Source: CAJXMH01 sp040220135
Lineage (GTDB): Bacteria > Bacteroidota > Bacteroidia > Flavobacteriales_E > Vicingaceae
Assembly (NCBI GenBank): GCA_040220135.1
Contig: JAVJTT010000020.1
Location: 372,001-436,000, forward strand
Direction of reading: 5' to 3'
Length of the DNA stretch: 64,000 nucleotides
Shown here: positions 50,351 through 57,599 of the stretch, one piece after another
Layout: each line of letters begins with the position of its first letter
How positions within the stretch are numbered: position 1 is the stretch's first letter
Program-made: the position numbers and the translations under genes
Notes under the pieces: generated by a model
What the model was told of the DNA's origin: nothing
Seen by the model: only the letters and a program-made list of their open reading frames with translations
Database searches by the model: none

Positions 50351-52177
50351 CTACTTACCGATAATTGGATCGGAAGATATTGGGTTGATGCCGACTGACT
50401 TTAAAGTGACGCGCTTGCCCTTTTTATAAGCGACCACAAAAGAACCTTTATAGCCTTTTACCACCATTTTTACTTTGTGTTTGGCGGCATCTTCAAAGTT
50501 GTCAAAAGCTCCCGACATATAACGGTAATACCCACCAGACTCTACTACAAATAGGTTTGGTATACTGCGGAATGCTTCTTCAGTAGGTTCATTCTTAAAG
50601 GCGCCTAACTGAACTCTAAAGACCACTTCTTCTTTTTGTTCTTCTGTTGCTGTTGTGGTTGTGACGCTTTCATTATTCGTTTCTGTTGCTTCTTCACTTT
50701 TAGCCGGAGCCTTATTTTGGCTCTCATCTTTAGTTGCTTCTCTATTTTCCTCAACCCTTGGAACTTCATTTGATACGGGAAGATAATCGCCATTTGTGTT
50801 TCGTTGTAATACAGCTGAGTTATCAAACCCTTTCTGTTTCATTTGTGCGGCTCTATTTTCAGCTGCAGTTAGGGTACTGTAATTTCCAACCGTATAAACA
50901 GTTTTGTTGCCTTGATCGATCTTGGCTAAGTCTGAAAGGCTAAGCAGTTTACTCATGTCTTCGGGATTACTGCCCTTCTCATGTTCTTCAATCTTAACGC
51001 GGTAACTCACTCTATTTTTCTTCTTACCTCCTGTAAAGTCACGCTCAATTACTTCGGCATACTCTAAGGTAGAGTCAATGTACTGCAAGTAAGACTTGTA
51101 TATCATCTCATCAGACATTTCAACTCCTTGTGCATTTGCAAATTCTGGATATTCAGTGTTTATTTCTTCATCTTTATAATCTGGGATTCCGTCTTTGTCG
51201 GTGTCAACCGGACATCCTAAAGTGTCAACTTGAATGCCTCTTGGTGTGTTCGGACAATTGTCGATTAGGTCAATAACGCCATCTTGGTCAAAATCCTCTG
51301 TGTTCCCTGAGTTTCGGTAATCGATCGGAGCATCATCGAAACGTTCAAAAGGTTCAGCAGCTTCTACTTTTTGGAAGTTATAACTTAATGAAACCCCACT
51401 AACTACAAAAAAGTCGTTTCTTGAATTGCCTGCTTTTTGATCTACATATGCTTGAGAAGTAGAAGGGGTAATGCCATCGATGTAATCGGTAAAAGTGAAG
51501 TGTATGGTGCTTTGTACTCTAAAGTTAAACTGACTGTTTAAATGCATCGTTACTCCAGCATTTACCGGAATGGCAAAAGCTCTTTCCAAGTAATCTGTAG
51601 AACCGTTGAAGCCTGCTTCGCGAATGTCAGTTTCATAACTATAATCACGACGAATGATAACCGCTTGATCTGCTTGAGGTGAGTTTTCTGGCAAATTTCT
51701 AATGCTACCATCTCGCCAGTAATTGTAAGGTTCGCCATTGTAAGCGAGTAAATCTGTCTTTGGATTGTATTCCACGGCTTCAATACCAGTGGCAATAAAT
51801 GGAGTTACTTTTCTTTCTTTCGGCAAAAAGTGATCAAAATTGTATTCAAATAGCAAGGCTCCTGCTCTAATATCGGATTCGAAATTGACATTCCGTTGAC
51901 GGCTTCTCTCTTCCTCTCTTAACTTACCTAGCATAAACTCAAACCGCACATTCAAATAGCTGGTAGCCGGTTGGATGAGGTAAAGGTTAACTGCTGCATT
52001 GTTTTTTATCGGACTGCCGTAATCTCGATCGTTTAAGTCTCCGTAAAATCCAATGCTACCAACTCCAATACCAATCGTGGGTGAGTAGGCTTTTGAACTG
52101 CTTTCAGAATCTTCACTTTGCGACCATGAAGTGGCTGAAACAAATAGGAATATCAGTAATAGTAAAGAGGCTCTCAT
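50351..52177 (-). CDS. Outer-membrane barrel protein with thrombospondin type 3 repeats and SPOR-like C-terminal domains
   Basis: A 608-aa protein: signal peptide (MRASLLLLIFLFVSATSWSQ), an OmpA-like N-terminal beta-barrel (to about residue 275), Ca-binding TSP type 3 repeats (DFDQDGVIDLIDNCPNTP, DTDKDGIPDYKD), then two SPOR-like modules (around VSYRVKIEEHEKG and VVFRVQLGAFKNEPTEEAF) separated by a polar linker. SPOR domains bind denuded glycan strands in peptidoglycan. An OmpA C-terminal domain is absent. Likely an outer-membrane protein held to the cell wall. It is 51 nt downstream of the other SPOR-tailed gene. Confidence 0.87.
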   Translation of the reverse strand: MRASLLLLIFLFVSATSWSQSEDSESSSKAYSPTIGIGVGSIGFYGDLNDRDYGSPIKNNAAVNLYLIQPATSYLNVRFEFMLGKLREEERSRQRNVNFESDIRAGALLFEYNFDHFLPKERKVTPFIATGIEAVEYNPKTDLLAYNGEPYNYWRDGSIRNLPENSPQADQAVIIRRDYSYETDIREAGFNGSTDYLERAFAIPVNAGVTMHLNSQFNFRVQSTIHFTFTDYIDGITPSTSQAYVDQKAGNSRNDFFVVSGVSLSYNFQKVEAAEPFERFDDAPIDYRNSGNTEDFDQDGVIDLIDNCPNTPRGIQVDTLGCPVDTDKDGIPDYKDEEINTEYPEFANAQGVEMSDEMIYKSYLQYIDSTLEYAEVIERDFTGGKKKNRVSYRVKIEEHEKGSNPEDMSKLLSLSDLAKIDQGNKTVYTVGNYSTLTAAENRAAQMKQKGFDNSAVLQRNTNGDYLPVSNEVPRVEENREATKDESQNKAPAKSEEATETNNESVTTTTATEEQKEEVVFRVQLGAFKNEPTEEAFRSIPNLFVVESGGYYRYMSGAFDNFEDAAKHKVKMVVKGYKGSFVVAYKKGKRVTLKSVGINPISSDPIIGK

Positions 52178-52228
52178 TTAGCTAGTCAATATGAAAGCTT
52201 AAAGATAGCCGATATTTTTTTAATGGGC

Positions 52229-53740
52229 TTATTTAAACCACTTTTGCTTGGTAATCATTAAGGCTTCTTGCACTGTTATGCGTTCTCCTGAATTATAAGC
52301 AGTTACAAAAGCATCGTTGATCTTGTTGTTTGCTCCCCAGATTTCATTTCTTCTATCTCTTGCTTTGCGGTATATATCATAAGAGCCCAAAGTGTATTTA
52401 TACCAATCATTGTGGAACTCTGTCGTTACCGTTTCTGATATACCGTGGCGCTTTTTAAAATAGTCTTGTTGAACCTCTTTTTTTCCCGCGGCAATTTGTA
52501 CTCTATAACTTACGGCAGTTTCAGGATCCGGAACATTTGTTATTTCTTGCTCAAGCTGCTTGTCTGTGGGTGAGACTTTTTCATCTTCTATCTCGCTTTC
52601 ATTAGCTATTTCTTCGATTTCATCAATAGGTTCTTCTTCTATTTCCGGGCTTTCTAAATCGGCTATCTCTTCCGGCTCCTCTTCTGTTACTTCTTCAATT
52701 TCAGCCAACTCTTCTTCAGCTACATAAAAGTGGTTTTTGAAACGATTCCCTTTCATGGCGACTTGCTTTGACTCTTCACCATCCAAATAAGAAAATACAC
52801 CGTGTACAATTGCAGAATCCAATTCGTCAGATTTACTTTCAATGAAGTAAGATACTAATAGGTTGTTCTTATCGGGAAGCCGCATCCAAAGGACTTTCAT
52901 GACATTGTCTTCGAAACTAAAAATACCCTCTTCAGTTTGATCAGCTGTAGCGGTGAAGTTAGGAGGTAAGTATTCCTCAACTTTTGCAAAATCTTTTAGC
53001 TCTGCCTTTTCAATGTCTAAGGTAATTTTGTATTTCGCATCACCCAGGTGTTCAATTTTTCGGTTTATGGTGACTTGGTCAGTAGAAGTGATTGTTTTAC
53101 CCTTCGGTTGTGGCGAAGGGCTTTTTTCATCCACCTTATCAGTGGTGTTTTCTGCTTCAGAGGTTGCTTTATCAGCTAGATCTTCATTTAAGGTGTCTGA
53201 CAGAGCTGCTACTTCTTCACCAATTTCTTCTGTTTTATCTTGAATTTCAATGCTAGCTGAGTCAACTAACTGTAAATCATCCTCTAAGGCTAAGTCTTCG
53301 CCCGGTGCGATTTCGTTTAAGATGGTAATGGTATGAATAGGACTTTCGATGTCTTTTCTTTCATTTTCTTCAATAAACGAAAACTTTCCATTAACTTCTT
53401 TTTCACCTTCCATTAAGGGGTCAGTCATCACTTCATAGGAAATGGTGAAGCTCTCCTGCTTCGGCAGCGCCATCCAAATTAACTTTACTTCTTGTCCTTT
53501 AAAGGAAAAAGTTGCTCCTTCAGTTTCTTTCGGTTCTGCAATAAAACCGAGCGGTAGCTTTTGTTGCCATTTTGCAAAGCCTTGACGGTCTCCTTTATCT
53601 ATGGTCACTTCAATTAGGAAACTCTCTCCGGCTAGAACTTCTGTAGGAATGTTCTGAGAGACTTTTACATCATCACTAAAAAAGTAGTTAATGGTAAGAA
53701 GAGCGATTACATTTAATCCAATAATGGCAGCTTTTAACAT
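52229..53740 (-). CDS. Membrane-anchored protein with two duplicated Ig-like domains and a SPOR-like C-terminus
   Basis: A 503-aa protein with an N-terminal membrane segment (AAIIGLNVIALLTINYFF). Two homologous domains are visible: residues about 25-140 and 222-335, aligned through GFAKWQQKLPLGF/DFAKVEEYLPPNF and LIWMALP/VLWMRLP. They are joined and followed by very acidic linkers (about 145-215 and 340-400). A C-terminal SPOR-like domain (YRVQIAAGKKEV, AFVTAYNSGERITVQEA) resembles the end of the downstream gene. No enzymatic motif. I infer a periplasmic, cell-wall-binding scaffold. Function unknown. Confidence 0.78.
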   Translation of the reverse strand: MLKAAIIGLNVIALLTINYFFSDDVKVSQNIPTEVLAGESFLIEVTIDKGDRQGFAKWQQKLPLGFIAEPKETEGATFSFKGQEVKLIWMALPKQESFTISYEVMTDPLMEGEKEVNGKFSFIEENERKDIESPIHTITILNEIAPGEDLALEDDLQLVDSASIEIQDKTEEIGEEVAALSDTLNEDLADKATSEAENTTDKVDEKSPSPQPKGKTITSTDQVTINRKIEHLGDAKYKITLDIEKAELKDFAKVEEYLPPNFTATADQTEEGIFSFEDNVMKVLWMRLPDKNNLLVSYFIESKSDELDSAIVHGVFSYLDGEESKQVAMKGNRFKNHFYVAEEELAEIEEVTEEEPEEIADLESPEIEEEPIDEIEEIANESEIEDEKVSPTDKQLEQEITNVPDPETAVSYRVQIAAGKKEVQQDYFKKRHGISETVTTEFHNDWYKYTLGSYDIYRKARDRRNEIWGANNKINDAFVTAYNSGERITVQEALMITKQKWFK

Positions 53741-53858
53741 CGGTTTCGGATTTGTTGATTAGCTAATAGTTCGGGGGCTTGCAGCAAGTTCAAACTAAAA
53801 AGAGAGTTTGAATAAGGATTGTCAAGGAAAATCTTGTCAGCTTGTTTGTGCATGTTTG

Positions 53859-53901
53859 GCTTTGAGTTTTCAACAATTGTTGAAAACGTACAATTCAAAG
53901 C
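53859..53901. repeat. Perfect 22-bp palindrome with outer inverted arms
   Basis: The half-site GTTTTCAACAA (53866-53876) is followed at once by its reverse complement (53877-53887), with no loop. Outer arms GCTTTGA (53859-53865) and TCAAAGC (53895-53901) are also inverted, with 7 unpaired bases on the right. There is no T-run. It lies in the 244-nt gap between the SPOR-like gene and the DUF4919 gene; the remainder of the gap shows no gene. Confidence 0.9.
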
Positions 53902-53984
53902 TATTTAGAACAGATGCTTGTTTCAGCGTGGAGAGACTGAAGTTATTAACCCGCTGATGTTAAAAGGGAAAAGAGGGATACAAC

Positions 53985-54677
53985 TTATTTTTTTTGCTCG
54001 AACAAGGTATTTACCGCATGTTGAATTTGGAAGTGCATAATGCGAATTCCCTCCCCTTCATCAACCGTTTCGATAATGTCGATCATGTTGCCATCATCAT
54101 CTTGTCCGGCACCTACTTTGGTAATTTGTTGTGAAAGTCGGTTAACGATGTAACGATGTCCATCTTTACTGCCTAGTGAGAAAATGGCATTTTCAGTACT
54201 TGTCCCTTTACCACTGTAACTCATAGCATCCATGATTTGGTTGAAACGATAGCGGTAAAATTGGGCACTATCTGCTTGGTCTAGCTCATAATGAGCCAAG
54301 GCTTTTTCAAATAAAATTGCTTGGTTGAAGGGGTGTGTTTCCAATAAACTATCACAAAGTTGAATGGCTCGTTGGTGATCCTCAATGCCATTAAGTTCAG
54401 CTATAGCTGTTTCGCTATCAAGAATGGCATAAGGGGTGTAATGCTCACTTTGGGTGTAATTGATCATTAAAGCAAGCATTTCAAAATTGCTTAGGGTCGT
54501 ATCATTAGCCTGATACTTCTTCATTAGTTTGTTATGAAAAAGAACATCTGAAGAGTCTCGACTTCTTTCAAGGATCTCTTGAAAATCTCTTTTGTAGCTA
54601 AAATCTTGTGCTAACAAGGATTGACAGAAAGCAAAGAAGATAATGCTTAAGAAGGAATAGAGAGATGCTTTTTTCAA
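53985..54677 (-). CDS. DUF4919 secreted protein
   Basis: A 230-aa protein with a signal peptide (ending LLAQ), matching the DUF4919 family as I know it (MLALMINYTQSEHYTPYAILDSE). The central part (HQRAIQLCDSLLETHPFNQAILFEKALAHYEL) looks like a pair of TPR helices. It is probably periplasmic; function unknown. Its ATG overlaps the stop of the upstream NhaC gene by 4 nt (ATGA), so the two are translationally coupled. Confidence 0.85.
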   Translation of the reverse strand: MKKASLYSFLSIIFFAFCQSLLAQDFSYKRDFQEILERSRDSSDVLFHNKLMKKYQANDTTLSNFEMLALMINYTQSEHYTPYAILDSETAIAELNGIEDHQRAIQLCDSLLETHPFNQAILFEKALAHYELDQADSAQFYRYRFNQIMDAMSYSGKGTSTENAIFSLGSKDGHRYIVNRLSQQITKVGAGQDDDGNMIDIIETVDEGEGIRIMHFQIQHAVNTLFEQKK

Positions 54678-56548
54678 TTAAGTTCGGTCTTTTTACCCCC
54701 AAAATGAACCACTAAATATAAGACCGTTAATCCAATTATCATACAAATCCAAGAAGGAACCCCAAAAGCTGATGGTAGGGTGCCAATAAGGAGAGCAACT
54801 AATCCGACAACCAAAGCATAGGGCATTTGAGTTTTGACATGCTGAATGTGGTCGCAGTTACTAGCCAATGAACTCAATATGGTGGTGTCGGAAATGGGTG
54901 AGCAATGGTCACCTAAAACAGAACCGGCTAAGACACAAGAAACTACATTGTGAAAAATAGCTAAAGATTGTTCGTAGTCTAATCCGCAGCTTTGGCTGAT
55001 CTTCCAAGCAGCTGGCAGCATTAATGGATATAAAATGGCCATAGTGCCCCACGATGAACCAGTGGAAAAAGCGACTAAAGCAGCTAAAATAAAAGTAATT
55101 GCCGGAACAAAACTTGCGTCAATATTTTCTGACATTAAGGAAGTTAGGAGATCTGCGGTGTGTAAGTCCTCAATAACCTTAGCTAAGCTCCAAGCTAAAA
55201 TTAGAATTACAATGGCGGGTAGCATGGTTTTAAAACCATCAAAAGCTGCATCAATACTTTCTTTTAAGTCTAGCTTTCGCTGTAAAACGCTTAGCTTCAC
55301 GGCGGTGATTAAACCGGCAGCTGAAGACCAAAGTAAAGCTTGGTAAGAGTCGGCTTGACCAATAATAGTGGATAATTTATTACTCCAACTTAAAGAGGTA
55401 TCCTGCCAAACACTTGCATCCCAACCAGTATAAAGCAAACCCATTAAGGTGCCAGAAATGACAACTAAAATTGGAATAATTGCATCGTATGCTTTGTGGT
55501 CTATGTCGTCTTTAGCAGTGAATTCTTCTATGCCTTCAACTTTAGTCTCAGCTAGTGTTTCGGTGTTTGCCCGACTTGCTCTTTCAGCTTTAAGCATGGG
55601 GCCAAAATCCTTTCCTTTCAAGATTAGAAAAAGCATGAAGAGCAAAGCAAAGATGGGGTAGAAGGAATAAGCTAAAGAGCTAATAAACGTGGCATACACA
55701 CCTTCATTCAATTCCGGTATTTTAGAGATTCCACTTTCTATGTAGCCTAATTCAGCTCCAATCCATGTTGTTACAAAGGCTATGGCGGCAATGGGCGCAG
55801 CGGTGGAGTCCACCAAATAGGCTAGTTTCTCTCGAGATATTTTAAACTTATCGGTTATGGGGCGCATGGTGTTGCCCACAATTAGCGTGTTGGCATAGTC
55901 ATCAAAGAAAATGGCAATTCCTAAAAACCAAGTTGCCAACTGACCAGAACGAGCAGAAGTGGCGTATTTCGAGATGCGATCAACCACTCCCTGCATTCCT
56001 CCATTTTTACTGATTATGGCAACCATTCCACCAATCATCATGGAAAAACTAATAATGGATAGGTGCCCACCGTTATTTAGGGCCGATAGTAGGTATTCAT
56101 CTAACAGATGCATGAAAGCATGAATCCACGCCGATAAGCCGGTGTATATGTGGGTATAAATAATCACGCAGCCGGCAAACAGCCCAATTAGTAAGGAGGA
56201 AACTACTTCGCGAATCAACAAGGCTAATAAAATGGCTAGCAGGGGAGGAATCAGGGAAAGCCAAAGCGGAATAGGATGCAGCGTTTTCTCAAATACTTCT
56301 TCTTGAGTTTGTACTTTGAGGTGGCAATCTTCTTCACTTTTAAATTGAAAAAAATAACCAGTTTCACTTTTAATTAAGTCTGCCTCTTTGCCATTAAAAT
56401 AGAGAAGGGGAGTTTCTTCAAACTCACCGATTAAGCGGACTTCCGATTTTTGCCCTGCAATAATGAATTCGGGAAATTGAATTTCTTGGGCAAGCAGTTG
56501 AGAAATTGAAACAAAAAAGAGAAGAAAAATTGCTAAAAGTCTGCCCAA
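54674..56548 (-). CDS. NhaC-type Na+/H+ antiporter with an N-terminal extracytoplasmic domain
   Basis: A 624-aa protein starting at TTG (no ATG is available in the signal peptide region). It has a signal peptide (MGRLLAIFLLFFVSISQLLAQ), a small beta domain of about 70 residues, then the NhaC-type transporter with many transmembrane helices and the signature FFDDYANTLIVGN and AFSTGSSWGTMAILYP. The N-terminal secreted domain is not part of classical NhaC. It should exchange Na+ for H+ or move an organic anion. Coupled to the DUF4919 gene. Confidence 0.9.
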   Translation of the reverse strand: MGRLLAIFLLFFVSISQLLAQEIQFPEFIIAGQKSEVRLIGEFEETPLLYFNGKEADLIKSETGYFFQFKSEEDCHLKVQTQEEVFEKTLHPIPLWLSLIPPLLAILLALLIREVVSSLLIGLFAGCVIIYTHIYTGLSAWIHAFMHLLDEYLLSALNNGGHLSIISFSMMIGGMVAIISKNGGMQGVVDRISKYATSARSGQLATWFLGIAIFFDDYANTLIVGNTMRPITDKFKISREKLAYLVDSTAAPIAAIAFVTTWIGAELGYIESGISKIPELNEGVYATFISSLAYSFYPIFALLFMLFLILKGKDFGPMLKAERASRANTETLAETKVEGIEEFTAKDDIDHKAYDAIIPILVVISGTLMGLLYTGWDASVWQDTSLSWSNKLSTIIGQADSYQALLWSSAAGLITAVKLSVLQRKLDLKESIDAAFDGFKTMLPAIVILILAWSLAKVIEDLHTADLLTSLMSENIDASFVPAITFILAALVAFSTGSSWGTMAILYPLMLPAAWKISQSCGLDYEQSLAIFHNVVSCVLAGSVLGDHCSPISDTTILSSLASNCDHIQHVKTQMPYALVVGLVALLIGTLPSAFGVPSWICMIIGLTVLYLVVHFGGKKTELN

Positions 56549-56604
56549 GGTTTTAAGATTGAGTCGTAAATATAGTCATTGCCTCAATTAATGAAAGCGG
56601 AATT

Positions 56605-57201
56605 TTACGACTGACATGCAAATCCTTCAATTTTATTTAGTTCGCTTTGACTTAAAGGTCTTACCTGACCTTCTATTAAAGGATCCAATTGAAATTCAGC
56701 AAACCGCATTCTAATTAAACGTAAAGTGGGATGGCCCACAGCCGCCGTCATTTTTCTAACTTGTCTGAATTTACCTTCTTTAATAGTAATGTTCAACCAC
56801 GAAGTTGGTCCATGTTGCTTTTTTCTTACTTGACGGTCTTCGATAAATTTTAAACTGGGTTTAAGTATGCAACTAACCTTTGCCGGCAAAGTGGCATACG
56901 TTTTCCCTTCTATTGATATGTTAACCCCCTTTCTAAGCTTTTCAATGGATTCTTCTGAAGGGACACCGCCAAGCTCAACATAGTATTCTTTTTCAAATTT
57001 CTTAGAGCGTAAGTAATGGCTCCACTTTCCGTTTGTAGTAAGCAAGAGCAAGCCTTCAGATTTTGCATCGAGTCTTCCTACCGCCATGATTCCTTCTGGA
57101 AAGTCATGTAGTTCTTGTAAAAGTGGTTTTTTACGCCTTTGATTGTTTTTAAATTGGCTTAAATAACCGTAAGGTTTGTGAACCGCAAAGTAATGGTGCA
57201 T
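56605..57201 (-). CDS. Pseudouridine synthase, RluE/RsuA family
   Basis: A 198-aa enzyme converting uridine to pseudouridine in rRNA. The catalytic Asp lies in VGRLDAKSEGLLLLT, and GKFRQVRKM with TLRLIRMRF is the conserved C-terminal part. There is no N-terminal S4 domain, which fits RluE (23S rRNA) rather than RsuA. It has a -7 box 4 nt before its ATG, just after the stop of the neighbouring gene. Confidence 0.92.
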   Translation of the reverse strand: MHHYFAVHKPYGYLSQFKNNQRRKKPLLQELHDFPEGIMAVGRLDAKSEGLLLLTTNGKWSHYLRSKKFEKEYYVELGGVPSEESIEKLRKGVNISIEGKTYATLPAKVSCILKPSLKFIEDRQVRKKQHGPTSWLNITIKEGKFRQVRKMTAAVGHPTLRLIRMRFAEFQLDPLIEGQVRPLSQSELNKIEGFACQS

Positions 57202-57205
57202 GAAA

Positions 57206-57213
57206 CAAAGGTA
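57206..57213 (-). promoter_or_regulatory. -7 promoter element immediately before the pseudouridine synthase ATG
   Basis: On the minus strand TACCTTTG is a perfect TAnnTTTG match ending 4 nt before the ATG at 57201, implying a leaderless transcript. It is the same octamer, at nearly the same distance, as upstream of the YkgJ-family gene. No -33 TTTG at 19-21 nt. Confidence 0.55.
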
Positions 57214-57216
57214 GGG

Positions 57217-57456
57217 CTATCCAACTAGTTTGTCGATGGCCTTTGCAAGCTCTCTGTCTTTGTCAGTAATTGAATCTCCGGCATCATGAGTACTTAGGTT
57301 GATCTCCACGGTATTATATACATTGCTCCAGTTTGGGTGGTGATTCATTTTTTCAGCAATAATGGCTACTTGACTCATAAAGCCCCATGCTTCGATAAAG
57401 TCCTTAAACTCAAATTTTCGATGTAGTTGATTATTTTCTTCTTTCCAATTGCTCAT
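57217..57456 (-). CDS. 4a-hydroxytetrahydrobiopterin dehydratase (pterin-4a-carbinolamine dehydratase)
   Basis: A 79-aa protein of the PhhB/DCoH family. It dehydrates the 4a-hydroxypterin formed by aromatic amino acid hydroxylases. The diagnostic core is FKDFIEAWGFMSQVAIIAEKMNHHPNW, with the paired His and the NW motif, followed by STHDAGDSITDKD. I chose the ATG at 57456 (MSNWKEEN), matching usual family length; ATGs at 57471 and 57483 are possible. No hydroxylase gene is nearby. Confidence 0.92.
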   Translation of the reverse strand: MSNWKEENNQLHRKFEFKDFIEAWGFMSQVAIIAEKMNHHPNWSNVYNTVEINLSTHDAGDSITDKDRELAKAIDKLVG

Positions 57457-57516
57457 AATTTCTTTTTGCATTAAAATAAGCATACTTCAACACTTAAAAA
57501 AGTTATAAGTCTAATC

Positions 57517-57557
57517 CGTCATTTTGTCACTTTAACCTAGCTGGCACATCCTTTGAA
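57517..57557 (+). promoter_or_regulatory. Bipartite heat-shock-type promoter of htpG
   Basis: CGTCATTTTGTCA (57517-57529) aligns with the grpE palindrome through its right half TTGTCA. After exactly 12 nt comes TGGCA (57542-57546), 5 nt, and TTTGAA (57552-57557). Order and spacing equal those upstream of grpE. The expected transcription start lies downstream of the GTG at 57561 or at it, which favours the ATG at 57600. Confidence 0.7.
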
Positions 57558-57599
57558 ATTGTGGATTTCAGAAAAATAACAATCAAATTAAAAGACATT

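Noticed and set aside
53859..53901. The 22-bp palindrome as a terminator, parS or dif site
   Set aside because: No loop and no T-run for a terminator; it does not match the GTTTCACGTGAAAC parS core or the known dif consensus.
57561..57599. GTG at 57561 as the htpG start
   Set aside because: It would add 13 residues not typical of HtpG and lies only 4 nt after the TTTGAA element, at or upstream of the expected transcription start.
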